Both the position numbers and the translations under genes were made by a program. From Cyclobacteriaceae bacterium (GTDB lineage: Bacteria > Bacteroidota > Bacteroidia > Cytophagales > Cyclobacteriaceae), in contig JAEUUI010000008.1 in assembly GCA_016786585.1 (NCBI GenBank), forward strand, positions 124,001-188,000: 64,000 nt of DNA, read 5' to 3'. The number at the start of each line of letters is the position of its first letter. The first letter of the stretch is position 1. Below the pieces are notes generated by a model. The model made no database searches. It was not told the DNA's origin and saw nothing but the letters and a program-made list of their open reading frames with translations. Shown in pieces: positions 26,220-35,568 of the stretch.

Positions 26220-26909
26220 ATGATCAAACTTAAGAATCTTGAGAAAGTTTACACTACTGAAGAAGTAGAAACTACCGCGCTGAATAATATAAACCTGGAA
26301 ATCAAAGAAGGCGAATTCGTAGCCATCATGGGCCCTTCAGGTTGCGGTAAATCAACGCTATTGAACATTCTCGGTCTGTTGGATAATCCTTCAGGCGGTG
26401 AATATCACTTCGGTGAGCATGAAGTTGCAAAATATTCTGAGCGTCAGCGCGCGCAGTTGCGCAAAGGCTCAATCGGCTTTGTGTTTCAGAGCTTTAACCT
26501 GATTGATGAATTAACGGTATTCGAAAACGTAGAATTGCCGTTGCTTTATATGAAAGTACCTGCTTCTGAAAGAAAACAGCGCGTGGAGGAAGTGCTGGAA
26601 CGCATGAACATCATGCACCGCAGAAACCACTTCCCGCAACAGCTTTCGGGTGGTCAGCAGCAGCGCGTTGCGATTTCTCGCGCCATCGTTGCAAAACCTA
26701 AAGTGATCCTGGCCGATGAACCGACTGGTAACCTTGACTCGGCAAACGGTGAAGAGGTAATGAAGCTTCTTTCGCAGTTGAACGAGGAGGGAACAACCAT
26801 CATCATGGTAACACACTCACCGTACGATGCAAACTATGCACACCGCATCGTTAACTTGTTTGACGGTAAAGTGGTTACGGAGAACATTAAGGAACAGTTC
26901 CACATTTAA
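26220..26909 (+). CDS. MacB/LolD-type ABC transporter ATP-binding protein
   Basis: A 229-aa ATPase with Walker A GPSGCGKST near residue 38, the Q-loop VFQSFNLIDELTV, the signature LSGGQQQR near 142, Walker B VILADEPTGNLDSANG and the H-loop MVTHS. This belongs to the MacB/LolD/FtsE clade that works with FtsX-type mechanotransmission permeases. It is 100 nt downstream of the adaptor gene and followed by an intrinsic terminator, so the three permease genes behind it probably have a promoter of their own or depend on read-through. Confidence 0.94.
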   Translation: MIKLKNLEKVYTTEEVETTALNNINLEIKEGEFVAIMGPSGCGKSTLLNILGLLDNPSGGEYHFGEHEVAKYSERQRAQLRKGSIGFVFQSFNLIDELTVFENVELPLLYMKVPASERKQRVEEVLERMNIMHRRNHFPQQLSGGQQQRVAISRAIVAKPKVILADEPTGNLDSANGEEVMKLLSQLNEEGTTIIMVTHSPYDANYAHRIVNLFDGKVVTENIKEQFHI

Positions 26910-26933
26910 GCAGTAGTTTACAGTTTAGTATAG

Positions 26934-26962
26934 AACCCTGGCGCAACCGTCAGGGTTTTTTT
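26934..26962 (+). terminator. Intrinsic terminator after the ABC ATPase gene
   Basis: AACCCTG and CAGGGTT pair around a 10-nt loop, followed by seven Ts. It ends the adaptor-ATPase message before the first permease gene. Confidence 0.88.
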
Positions 26963-27028
26963 ATGCGCGAAAATTCCTGCACCGAACACCATTGTCCGCG
27001 ATTGAACAGTGTCAGTAATGGAAGCATA

Positions 27029-27045
27029 GAATTTGAATCAAATTC
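27029..27045. promoter_or_regulatory. Perfect 7+3+7 inverted repeat upstream of the first permease gene
   Basis: GAATTTG, AAT, CAAATTC at 27029-27045, 58 nt before the first permease start and after the terminator that separates it from the ATPase gene. It is a possible operator; the sequence differs from the palindrome at 24721. Confidence 0.4.
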
Positions 27046-27102
27046 CCTGTTTTTCAAATGGCATTTTAATTGAATAACCCCGGTCGACCAACTCAATCCC
27101 TC

Positions 27103-29481
27103 ATGCTGAAAAATCATCTTCTTATCCTTTTCAGAAATCTGAACAAGAACAGGCTTTTTGTATTCATTAATATTGCCGGCCTTGCCATAGCCATCGGATG
27201 CTGTGTTGTTGGATACTTCAACTTTGATTTCAATAATTCATTTGATGACGTTCATGCCAACCGGGAATCGATTTACCGGGTTAACTCCGTGCGTGAATAC
27301 CAGAAGGAACTTACCACCTACGGTCTTGTTCCGCTTCCCCTGGGTGAAATGATTAAGCAAAATGTGAAAGATGTTGAGATGTCAACCCGGGTGAGCGGGG
27401 GCGGAATGAACATCCAGATCGGTGACGAAATGTTCGGAACGAATTGCGCGTACATCGATGCGGATTTCTTCAGGATGTTCACATTCGAATTTATCCGCGG
27501 CAGCGCGGCTGCCATGACAGATAAGAGCAAGATCGTCATCAGCGATCAGTTGGCTGTACGGTATTTTGGGGATGAGAACCCGATCGGGAAAGTTGTTACA
27601 AATTTGCTGAGGGGCGATTTAAAAAAGCAATATGAAATCGTTGGCGTGTATAAACAACCTAAGAGAAACTCAAGCTTTGATGAAGACTTGTTTGCCTTGT
27701 ACGATAATTTTTGGGATGTATCGCCCGAGTACGAAAATGGGGCAAACTGGAAAATGCGTAACGCACTGTTCGTTTATATCTCCAACCCGGCCCGCGTAGC
27801 CACTGTTGCACAGCAGATTAAACCCTATACCGAAAATAACAACAAAGTGCGGGAAGACTTCCTGATCAAGGAGTTTCAGCTTGATCAATTGCAGGGGATG
27901 GCGGTACGGGATGAGGTAAACCACCGTCCGGGCGTTATTACCCGTCATGCTTCACCGTTGTCGGCCGTTATCGGGTGTGCCGTAATGGGTGTAATCATGT
28001 TATTAATTGCATGCTTTAACCTGACCAACACATCTATCGCACTTTCATCCAAACGATTAAAAGAAATCGGCATTCGTAAAGTGATGGGCAGTATGCGCAA
28101 GCAGCTGATCGTTCAATACATAGGCGAAACACTGGTGATATGCTTCATTTCCCTGTTACTGGGAATCGCGTTAGCTGACGGTTTTTTACTTCCCGCCTTT
28201 AACAAGCTTTGGCCGTACATGAAACTTGAGGCTGCTTATTTTGAAAAACCTGAGTTCCTGATTGTTATGCTCAGTGTGCTGATTTTTGCGGGAATCGTGG
28301 CAGGAAGCTATCCGGCTTTCTACGTGAGCAAGTTTCATCCGGCAACAATTCTGAAAGGGCAACAAAAGTTTGGCGGCAATGGCCTCGCTACTTACGTTTT
28401 TCTCGGATCACAACTTGTATTTTCGCTGGCAGCAATTGTTTGTTCCTCGGCATTTGTGGGTAACGCCCGTTTTCAGCGCGACTTCGATATGGGTTATAAT
28501 AAAGACGGAGTGATCTTTACATTTGTTGATACCCGGTCGGATTACGAAACATACCGGAATGCGCTTGCAGGCAACCCGGATATTCTTTCGATTTCGGGAT
28601 CTCCGGGACATATTTATAACAACTCTTATAACGATCCGATCAAACACGAAAGTCAGGAGCTTGAAACCGATATTATGGAAGTCGGTGACGACTACCTGAA
28701 AACGGTAGGTATGACGATCGTGGAGGGACGTGATTTCATTAAAGATTCTGAAACAGACCGGAAAGAATCTGTAATCGTTACCCAGGAACTCGTCCGTAAA
28801 TTCGGCTGGAATAAACCAATCGGTAAAGAAATTATCTGGATGGATACTGTTAAGTTATATGTAGTAGGTGTTGCCCGCGACATCTACAGCATTTGGGAAC
28901 CACTCAAACCCATGATGATTCGCTATGCAGATAAAGAAAAAGTGAACTATGCGATTATCAATACACCTCCGGGCAAGATTGATGATGTGAATAAGTTCAT
29001 GCAGAAGAAGTGGAAAGAGATATTTCCAAACCGGTTGTATTCGCCACGGTTCATGAATGCCGGAGCAGTTGAAGCCAACCAGGTAAATAAAAATATCCTG
29101 CTTATGTTTCTGTTCGAAGGCGGGGTGGCCTTGCTGCTTTCCATTACCGGATTGTTTACGCTGGTTTCACTTAACATTCTCAAACGCATGAAAGAAATCG
29201 GTGTGCGAAAGGTACTGGGTGCCTCAATTCTAAATCTTTCGAGAATTATTAACAGTCAGTTTATCATTATTCTGTTGATTTCGCTGATTGCCGGAAGTTT
29301 CGGCGGTATAAAAATGTCAAATCTGCTGATGGGAGCTATTTTCGATCATTATCAGCATCCAACACTTGTAACTGCTGTTGTATCGTGTGTGATGTTAATT
29401 GTTGCGTGTGTGATTACCGTTGCATTCAAAACATACAATACTGCTAAGATGAATCCGGTGGATGTGTTACGAAGTGAATAA
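27103..29481 (+). CDS. FtsX/MacB-like ABC transporter permease 1
   Basis: A 792-aa permease from the ATG at 27103 (MLKNHLLILFRNLNKNRLF, the usual start of the family; an in-frame TTG at 27070 adds unlikely residues). It has the duplicated plan of large Bacteroidota permeases: one TM helix, a periplasmic MacB_PCD domain, three TM helices with ALSSKRLKEIGIRKVMG, then a second such half ending in MKEIGVRKVLGAS, three TM helices and the terminal NPVDVLRSE. The KEIGIRK motifs are the coupling sites to the ATPase. It likely performs export or mechanotransmission with the adjacent ATPase; the substrate is unknown. Confidence 0.92.
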   Translation: MLKNHLLILFRNLNKNRLFVFINIAGLAIAIGCCVVGYFNFDFNNSFDDVHANRESIYRVNSVREYQKELTTYGLVPLPLGEMIKQNVKDVEMSTRVSGGGMNIQIGDEMFGTNCAYIDADFFRMFTFEFIRGSAAAMTDKSKIVISDQLAVRYFGDENPIGKVVTNLLRGDLKKQYEIVGVYKQPKRNSSFDEDLFALYDNFWDVSPEYENGANWKMRNALFVYISNPARVATVAQQIKPYTENNNKVREDFLIKEFQLDQLQGMAVRDEVNHRPGVITRHASPLSAVIGCAVMGVIMLLIACFNLTNTSIALSSKRLKEIGIRKVMGSMRKQLIVQYIGETLVICFISLLLGIALADGFLLPAFNKLWPYMKLEAAYFEKPEFLIVMLSVLIFAGIVAGSYPAFYVSKFHPATILKGQQKFGGNGLATYVFLGSQLVFSLAAIVCSSAFVGNARFQRDFDMGYNKDGVIFTFVDTRSDYETYRNALAGNPDILSISGSPGHIYNNSYNDPIKHESQELETDIMEVGDDYLKTVGMTIVEGRDFIKDSETDRKESVIVTQELVRKFGWNKPIGKEIIWMDTVKLYVVGVARDIYSIWEPLKPMMIRYADKEKVNYAIINTPPGKIDDVNKFMQKKWKEIFPNRLYSPRFMNAGAVEANQVNKNILLMFLFEGGVALLLSITGLFTLVSLNILKRMKEIGVRKVLGASILNLSRIINSQFIIILLISLIAGSFGGIKMSNLLMGAIFDHYQHPTLVTAVVSCVMLIVACVITVAFKTYNTAKMNPVDVLRSE

Positions 29482-29524
29482 TTTCTTTGAACGGCTGTAA
29501 CCGATTACCCGGGAGGGGCGTCTA

Positions 29525-29557
29525 ACGATCATTAACCTGAACTTTTTTGATGATCGT
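29525..29557. repeat. Inverted repeat between permease genes 1 and 2
   Basis: ACGATCAT at 29525-29532 and ATGATCGT at 29550-29557 are perfectly complementary across a 17-nt loop. No T-run follows, so it is not a simple terminator; it may be an operator or mRNA-processing hairpin. Confidence 0.4.
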
Positions 29558-29595
29558 CTGTCTGGCAGCGATGCCGGATGCTAACCCCTTTTTCT

Positions 29596-32022
29596 ATGTT
29601 TAAAAACTATCTTAAAGTTGCCCTCCGGAATATCGTAAAGCACCGCACATTCTCATTCATTAATATTTTCGGGCTTGCGGTTGCCATGTGTGTGTGTATG
29701 GCTATTATGATGATGGTAGCCGACCAGATGATGGTTGATCGTGATAACCCGCTGGCTGATCGCATCTACCGGGTTAACACCACTCCGTATTGGAAAGATA
29801 ACAACGGCATGCCGGGCAATGAAACTGCATCAACTACACTGCCCGTGCGCGATGAGTTGCTCAATAAATATTCTGGCGTTGAAAAGGCCGTGCGTTTTAT
29901 GCGTGGCTTCGGGAACACCTGGCTTGAGCTGGAGCCTAACTACGATGTTAATATCCCGGTAAGCGGATTTTTTGCAGATGCGGATGCCCTGGAGATGTTT
30001 GACTATCAATTGCAGTATGGCGATATCCGCACGGCCCTGGTAGAACCATATTCTGTTGTGCTAACAAAGCAGGCGGCCGAAAAGCTCTTCGACAAAGAGA
30101 ACCCGGTTGGTGAAACGCTGAAGGTGGGAACGCTGGGCGTTTATACGGTAACGGGTGTTATCCGTGACCGCGGAAAACGTTCACATATTGTAGTGGAGGC
30201 TTTTGCCAGCATCTCCACCGTCCCCAGTCTGGAGAAGGCTGGTGTTATGACTTCCAATATCGAAAACTGGGACAACGCGTATTCCGGATGGGTATACATC
30301 CAATTAGCGGAAGGCACTTCTGCGACCGACATTCAGGCAACACTTGAAAAAATATCGGACGATCATTTCGTAAAACGCAAGGCAGATGACGGAGACATAT
30401 TCCGGTATTCACTTCAAAACCTGCTGGATATTGTTCCGGGTCCGCTGTTGAATAACCCAATCGGTCCGTTCATGCCGTGGTACCTGATTTATTTCCTGTC
30501 GTTCATTGCAGGCGTAATTCTCATTACCTCGTGTTTCAATTTTACAAACTTATCGATTGCACGTTCACTAACCCGTGCCAAAGAGATTGGAGTTCGAAAA
30601 GTTACCGGTGCTGTACGGTGGCAATTGTTCATTCAGTTCCTGAGTGAGTCAGTTGTCATTTCATTGTTTGCTCTGGTGTTGGCCATGGCGATGATCTACG
30701 CGATTAAGCCGTTTATCATTGATCTTGCTTTTGTACGTATCATGCGCTGGAATCTTTCTGCGAACTATTTGGTGTACGGGGTATTCTTTGTGTTTGCTGT
30801 TGCTGTCGGTATTATTGCAGGCTTGTTTCCGGCGGGCGTCCTGTCTGGCTTTCAGCCGATTAAGGTTCTCAAAAATATGGGTAACACCAAACTCATGTCG
30901 AAAGTCGGGCTGCGCAAAGTATTGCTGGTTGTGCAGTTTTCACTTTCGCTGATTTTTATTCTAACGGTGATAGTTCTATATAATCAGCTCAACTTGTTTC
31001 TTCATAACGACAACGGATTTGTGGTTGCCAACAAGGTGATTATCCACAAAGGCGATACATCGCTGGAAGTACTGAAATCCGAACTGGAGAAGCAGCCGAA
31101 CATCGTGAGCGTCTCGGCAAGTTCGCACGTCCCGATGGCAGGTATGGTGCGCGGTACGGACATGCAAAAACCAGGAACCGACACCTGGAGCAATCTGAGT
31201 TACTTTGCGGTAGATGAAGATTATCTTGATAACATGGGGTTGAAACTGGTTGCCGGTGAATTCTTTCAGGAAAATGCAGGAGCTTCGAACGCGAACTTCA
31301 TTGTGCTTAACGAAGAGGCTGTCAAGGCTTATGAGCTTGGAAGTCCCGCGGAAGCAATCGGGCAACACCTGATTATCCGCAGCGATTCAAGTGAAAAGCT
31401 TATCATCGGAGTCGTAAAGAATTATTACCACGAGTTGTTCACCGATAAGCTCAGCCCGATGGGATTGATGTATCTGCCGGAAGAATATTCGTTGTTACAA
31501 ATTTCGTATTCGGGCGACCTGCAAAACGCAACCAGCACGGTCGGAAAAGTCTGGACAGGTATCAATCCTGGTTTGAAAGCTGATGTTAAAGAATTCAAAG
31601 CCGAAATGGGTGTGCTGTATGAAATTGTATTCGGCACAATGGTTAAAGTACTTGGCTTTATTGCAACACTCGCAATCATCATATCGTGTCTCGGTCTCTT
31701 GGGAATGGCAACTTATACTATCCAAACAAGAAAAAAGGAAATCGCTGTCCGGAAAATCCTCGGCAGTTCGAACAAGTCGCTGGTACTGATTTTGTCGAAA
31801 GGATATTTGACGATTATTATCATCGCCATTGCACTTGCCATACCGGCAGCATACTTTATCAATACACTGTGGCTTGAAAATCTCGTGCTGCACGTAACGG
31901 TTGATGTGCTCACGATTGCACTGGGTGTGCTGATTCTTGGAATTTTAGGCATCATAACCATTGGATCGCAAACGCTGCAGGCAGTGTACCTGAACCCTGT
32001 TGAAAATTTAAAAGACGAGTAG
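29596..32022 (+). CDS. FtsX/MacB-like ABC transporter permease 2
   Basis: An 808-aa permease. The ATG at 29596 gives the family start MFKNYLKVALRNIVKH; an ATG at 29578 adds six residues. Same two-half plan as its neighbour: MacB_PCD domains, LTRAKEIGVRKVTGAVRWQL in the first half and TRKKEIAVRKILGSSNKSL in the second, ending NPVENLKDE. Sequence differs widely from permease 1, so the duplication is old. It may be paired with either neighbour to form the transmembrane unit used by the ATPase upstream. Confidence 0.92.
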   Translation: MFKNYLKVALRNIVKHRTFSFINIFGLAVAMCVCMAIMMMVADQMMVDRDNPLADRIYRVNTTPYWKDNNGMPGNETASTTLPVRDELLNKYSGVEKAVRFMRGFGNTWLELEPNYDVNIPVSGFFADADALEMFDYQLQYGDIRTALVEPYSVVLTKQAAEKLFDKENPVGETLKVGTLGVYTVTGVIRDRGKRSHIVVEAFASISTVPSLEKAGVMTSNIENWDNAYSGWVYIQLAEGTSATDIQATLEKISDDHFVKRKADDGDIFRYSLQNLLDIVPGPLLNNPIGPFMPWYLIYFLSFIAGVILITSCFNFTNLSIARSLTRAKEIGVRKVTGAVRWQLFIQFLSESVVISLFALVLAMAMIYAIKPFIIDLAFVRIMRWNLSANYLVYGVFFVFAVAVGIIAGLFPAGVLSGFQPIKVLKNMGNTKLMSKVGLRKVLLVVQFSLSLIFILTVIVLYNQLNLFLHNDNGFVVANKVIIHKGDTSLEVLKSELEKQPNIVSVSASSHVPMAGMVRGTDMQKPGTDTWSNLSYFAVDEDYLDNMGLKLVAGEFFQENAGASNANFIVLNEEAVKAYELGSPAEAIGQHLIIRSDSSEKLIIGVVKNYYHELFTDKLSPMGLMYLPEEYSLLQISYSGDLQNATSTVGKVWTGINPGLKADVKEFKAEMGVLYEIVFGTMVKVLGFIATLAIIISCLGLLGMATYTIQTRKKEIAVRKILGSSNKSLVLILSKGYLTIIIIAIALAIPAAYFINTLWLENLVLHVTVDVLTIALGVLILGILGIITIGSQTLQAVYLNPVENLKDE

Positions 32023-32081
32023 GCGAATGCGTGCAACCTTTGCGATGCCACTTTCGTCATGTTATAAACCCGATTTCGCTC

Positions 32082-34493
32082 ATGTTTAAGAACTACCTGA
32101 AAGTTGCTTTTCGTAACATTTTAAAGTACAAGTTTTTCTCCCTGATCAATATTCTGGGAATGACCATTGGCGTAACGGCATGCTTGCTGATTGCACTATA
32201 CGTAACCAATGAGCTTAGTTATGATCGTTTTCATGAACAAGCCAATAAAATCTATCAGGTAGGCCTGCACGCTAAGCTTGGTGGCCAGGACATTATGACG
32301 TCAACAACATGCCCGCCCATGGCTGAGGCATTTGTGAAGGAGATTCCGGGTGTTGAACAGGCTACCCGGATCGCGGAGGTTTGGGGTTCAGGCGTTGTGA
32401 AATATGATCCCAGCAACCTGATGTTTACAGAGAGCAAGCTGTTTTATGCCGACTCAAATTTCTTCGAGTTCTTCTCGTTTGAATTACTTCAGGGTGACCC
32501 GAAGAACGTGTTGATGGAACCTAATTCTGTTGTGCTAACGCGCAGCATGGAGATCAAATATTTCGGTACCGAGTCGGGGATAGGCAAGTTGTTATCCATT
32601 GGAGGTCATGAAAAAACATACAAGGTTACCGGTATAACAGAAGATTGTCCGACTAACTCGCATTTTCAATACAACATGCTTGTATCGTCTTCTTCGGGTG
32701 AACACCTGCGATCTACCGAGTGGCTCAACAACTATTTGCATACGTACCTGATGATAAATGAGAATACTCCGGTATCCTCTGTTCAAAGCAAGTTCGCCGA
32801 ACTAACAGGAAAATATGTTGGGCCGGAGATCGAACGCTTTATGGGCGGAACACTTGAGCAGATGAAACAACAGGGCGGAGATTTCGGATATTATCTGACT
32901 CCGCTTACGGACATCCATCTGAAATCAAAGTCGCAGCATGACATGGAACCGGGTGGCGACATTACGTACGTTTATGTGTTTGCTGCTATCGGTGCATTTA
33001 TTATCGTGATCGCCTGCATCAACTTTATGAACCTCAGCACGGCACGTTCAGCAGGCAGGGCTAAGGAAGTCGGGCTGCGCAAAACATTAGGCTCGCTGAG
33101 AAGCCAGATGATCGCACAATTTATGGCTGAGTCAATGATCTACAGCCTGATTGCAGTATTATTAGCGGTAGCCTTCTGCTACTTGCTGTTGCCTTATTTT
33201 AATGTCTTGTCGGGTAAACAGCTTGGCATGGAAACCCTCACAAGTCCGGTATTTTTATTTTCGTTGGCAGGACTTGTGTTGCTGGTTGGCGTGGTGGCGG
33301 GAAGTTACCCCGCATTTTACATGACTTCGTTCAATGCCGTTGAGGTGCTGAAAGGAAAATTAAGATCCGGTATGAAGAGCAAAGGTATCCGGTCGAGGCT
33401 TGTTGTACTTCAGTTTACGATCTCGATCATTCTGATAATTGCGACTGCTATCGTGTATCAGCAACTAAACTTCATGCAAAGCCGGAACATGGGTATCGAC
33501 AAGCATAATGTACTGATCATTCACAGCTCCACGCGCCTGAGCGATAACATGGGTGCGTTTAAAAATGCACTTGAAAGTCAGACGGGCGTTATCGCTGCAA
33601 GCTATACCAACAATAGCTTCCCCGGTGTTAACAATACAACCGTGTTCAAGGCCGTTGGTTCCGAACAGGATCACATCATGGGTCTTTACTACGCTGATTA
33701 TGACCATCAGGCGGTGATGAAATTTGAACTTAAAGAGGGACGATATTTCTCGAAAGACTTCCCGTCTGATTCAAGTGCGATTCTGCTGAATGAAGCAGCG
33801 GTTAAGGAGTTCGGATATTCCAATCCGCTGCAGGAAGAAGTTATCTATAGCGATAATGGCACAAAAGAGAAACTACGCGTGATCGGAGTATTTAAAGACT
33901 TTAATTTCGAATCGTTAAAAACAAAAGTCCGGCCATTATCGATCCGGCTTACGAAAAATTCCTGGCAACTGATGGTTCGCTATGATGGTAATGCGCAGGA
34001 CGCGGTAGCTTCTATCGAAAAACTATGGAAGCAGTATGCCCCCAACGAGCCATTTGATTACGGTTTCCTCGATCAGAATTTTGATGAGCTGTTCCGCTCC
34101 GAGCAACGTATCGGTCAGCTTGCGCGTGTATTTTCCGGATTGGCAATCTTTATTGCCAGCCTTGGATTATTTGCATTGGCAGCGTTTACAACCGAGCAGC
34201 GCGCAAAAGAGATCGGCATACGAAAGGCAATGGGCGCTTCTCCGGCAGGCCTTGTGCTGCTGCTGTCGCGTGAGTTTACCCGGCTTGTAATCATTGCATT
34301 TGTTCCTGCGGCAGGCCTTGCGTATTGGGCTGTAAACATATGGTTGGGAGGATTTGCATACCGCATCGACATGAATCCGTTGATCTTTATTGGCAGCGGG
34401 TTGGCGGCTATTTCCGTAGCATGGATAACCGTGTCATATCAATCAATCCGGGCAGCCGCAGCTAACCCTGTCGAATCGCTTCGTCAGGAATAA
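32082..34493 (+). CDS. FtsX/MacB-like ABC transporter permease 3
   Basis: An 803-aa permease from the ATG at 32082 (MFKNYLKVAFRNILKYK); an upstream ATG at 32031 would overlap nothing useful and adds 17 residues unlike the family. Coupling motifs are GRAKEVGLRKTLGSLRSQM and QRAKEIGIRKAMGASPAGL, and the C-terminus is NPVESLRQE. It begins 59 nt after permease 2 and ends at a clear intrinsic terminator, so it closes the exporter operon. The N-terminus resembles permease 2 more than permease 1. Confidence 0.92.
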   Translation: MFKNYLKVAFRNILKYKFFSLINILGMTIGVTACLLIALYVTNELSYDRFHEQANKIYQVGLHAKLGGQDIMTSTTCPPMAEAFVKEIPGVEQATRIAEVWGSGVVKYDPSNLMFTESKLFYADSNFFEFFSFELLQGDPKNVLMEPNSVVLTRSMEIKYFGTESGIGKLLSIGGHEKTYKVTGITEDCPTNSHFQYNMLVSSSSGEHLRSTEWLNNYLHTYLMINENTPVSSVQSKFAELTGKYVGPEIERFMGGTLEQMKQQGGDFGYYLTPLTDIHLKSKSQHDMEPGGDITYVYVFAAIGAFIIVIACINFMNLSTARSAGRAKEVGLRKTLGSLRSQMIAQFMAESMIYSLIAVLLAVAFCYLLLPYFNVLSGKQLGMETLTSPVFLFSLAGLVLLVGVVAGSYPAFYMTSFNAVEVLKGKLRSGMKSKGIRSRLVVLQFTISIILIIATAIVYQQLNFMQSRNMGIDKHNVLIIHSSTRLSDNMGAFKNALESQTGVIAASYTNNSFPGVNNTTVFKAVGSEQDHIMGLYYADYDHQAVMKFELKEGRYFSKDFPSDSSAILLNEAAVKEFGYSNPLQEEVIYSDNGTKEKLRVIGVFKDFNFESLKTKVRPLSIRLTKNSWQLMVRYDGNAQDAVASIEKLWKQYAPNEPFDYGFLDQNFDELFRSEQRIGQLARVFSGLAIFIASLGLFALAAFTTEQRAKEIGIRKAMGASPAGLVLLLSREFTRLVIIAFVPAAGLAYWAVNIWLGGFAYRIDMNPLIFIGSGLAAISVAWITVSYQSIRAAAANPVESLRQE

Positions 34494-34512
34494 GCAACTT
34501 GGCGAAAAACGT

Positions 34513-34540
34513 AAGCTGCTCATTATGAGCGCTTTTTATA
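34513..34540 (+). terminator. Intrinsic terminator of the permease operon
   Basis: AAGC-T-GCTC, loop ATTAT, GAGC-GCTT followed by TTTAT; a one-base bulge interrupts the stem. It lies 19 nt after the third permease stop codon. Confidence 0.75.
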
Positions 34541-34616
34541 GCTCAATATTAAATAATTGTTAAGGCTTAATCTTCCGGTAACGTTTCGCTAATTTTCTAT
34601 TCTTAACACACTCATC

Positions 34617-34880
34617 ATGACTAAGGATAAAACGCTTAAGAAAGAATTGCAGGCGAAGCTTACTGTTTCTATGGAGCAAACGGTAACACCGGTTGCGAAA
34701 GAAACAAAGAAAGTGAAGAAACTCATCGATAAATCATCCAAGAAAATCGCCACAGCGGTCGCGAAGCAGGCGAAGCGCGAAGAAAAAGAGAGTAAGAAAG
34801 CTGCTAAGGCACTTGATAAAGACTTTGCGAAGAAAGTAAAGAAAGAAAAGAAGAAGGCTGAGAAAAATCCACAAGCTTAA
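34617..34880 (+). CDS. Lysine-rich small protein (histone H1-like composition)
   Basis: An 87-aa protein with 28 lysines (about 32%), rich also in alanine and glutamate, with no hydrophobic segment. Runs such as KKVKKEKKKAEK and AKREEKESKKAAKALDKD suggest a mostly helical or disordered chain. The composition resembles bacterial H1-like DNA-binding proteins, but the balanced acid content could also mean a single long charged helix. Its stop overlaps that of the convergent lycopene cyclase gene by 4 nt. Real coding is supported by the sharply biased composition and clean ATG; function is unknown. Confidence 0.65.
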   Translation: MTKDKTLKKELQAKLTVSMEQTVTPVAKETKKVKKLIDKSSKKIATAVAKQAKREEKESKKAAKALDKDFAKKVKKEKKKAEKNPQA

Positions 34881-35566
34881 GCCTTACGCTGTTGCAACCA
34901 TTCAAACAGCGAAACATTCATAAGCAACAATAACATCCCGTAGAAAGTGTCTTCTACGGGAATTGTTCCCATCCGGATGCCGAGGTTCTCGGCATTGTTG
35001 TACCAAACCACTTCACCTTCAATAAAACTTCCGGTCAGAATCCCGTTTACGATAAAGAACGGAATCAGCACAAATACGTACGCAAAGTAAAACCGGCTCA
35101 GGAATTTTGCCTGAAATACAAACTCGAGCATCGTAACATAAACCGCCAGGCCTGCAAACGTTGTTACCGTGTACCATTTGTCGGTATTCAATGCGGCCAT
35201 AATTATCGAAGCAGCAATCAGCACAATGGAAATTTTCTGTTGGGCAGGAGCGAAGTAATCTTTTGCAACCAGGTAATTCAGGGCTTCGTAGGTGAATACA
35301 CATGCATACGGAATGCAAATGAAGAACAGTACTTCTTCGATCGGAAGGCTTTGTAAATGAATGCCGGTGAGATACTCCGGATTAAACCCCCATACGCTAA
35401 GCCGTGTGAACCATTCATCCCACACAAGAAAGATGATGGCCGGAATGAGGATTGCGATCCAGAGGTACTTCCATTTTTTTGAGAAATTAGCTTTCGGGTA
35501 AAAGCTAAATAAGAACGGAAAAAGAATCGTCAGAACATCAAGCGACAAGTACAGGTATTGCTTCAC
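34877..35566 (-). CDS. Lycopene cyclase, CarR/CrtYcd-type membrane protein
   Basis: A 229-aa polytopic membrane protein with six to seven hydrophobic helices and two copies of the family motif PxE(E/D): LPIEEVLFFICIPYACVF and IPVEDTFYGMLLLLMN. This is the fused form of the heterodimeric CrtYc/CrtYd cyclases found in Bacteroidota, archaea and fungi. It should convert lycopene into beta-carotene. It is the last gene of the minus-strand carotenoid operon, 2 nt after crtZ. Confidence 0.9.
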   Translation of the reverse strand: MKQYLYLSLDVLTILFPFLFSFYPKANFSKKWKYLWIAILIPAIIFLVWDEWFTRLSVWGFNPEYLTGIHLQSLPIEEVLFFICIPYACVFTYEALNYLVAKDYFAPAQQKISIVLIAASIIMAALNTDKWYTVTTFAGLAVYVTMLEFVFQAKFLSRFYFAYVFVLIPFFIVNGILTGSFIEGEVVWYNNAENLGIRMGTIPVEDTFYGMLLLLMNVSLFEWLQQRKA

Positions 35567-35568
35567 GG

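Noticed and set aside
29562-29582. Second sigma-54 promoter upstream of permease 2 (CTGGCAG...CCGGATGC)
   Set aside because: GG-N10-GG lacks the GC of the -12 box and the -24 box is a poor match; chance is likely.
27103-34493. Recent tandem duplication of permease genes
   Set aside because: The three proteins share architecture and short motifs only; most of the sequence has diverged, so the duplication is old.
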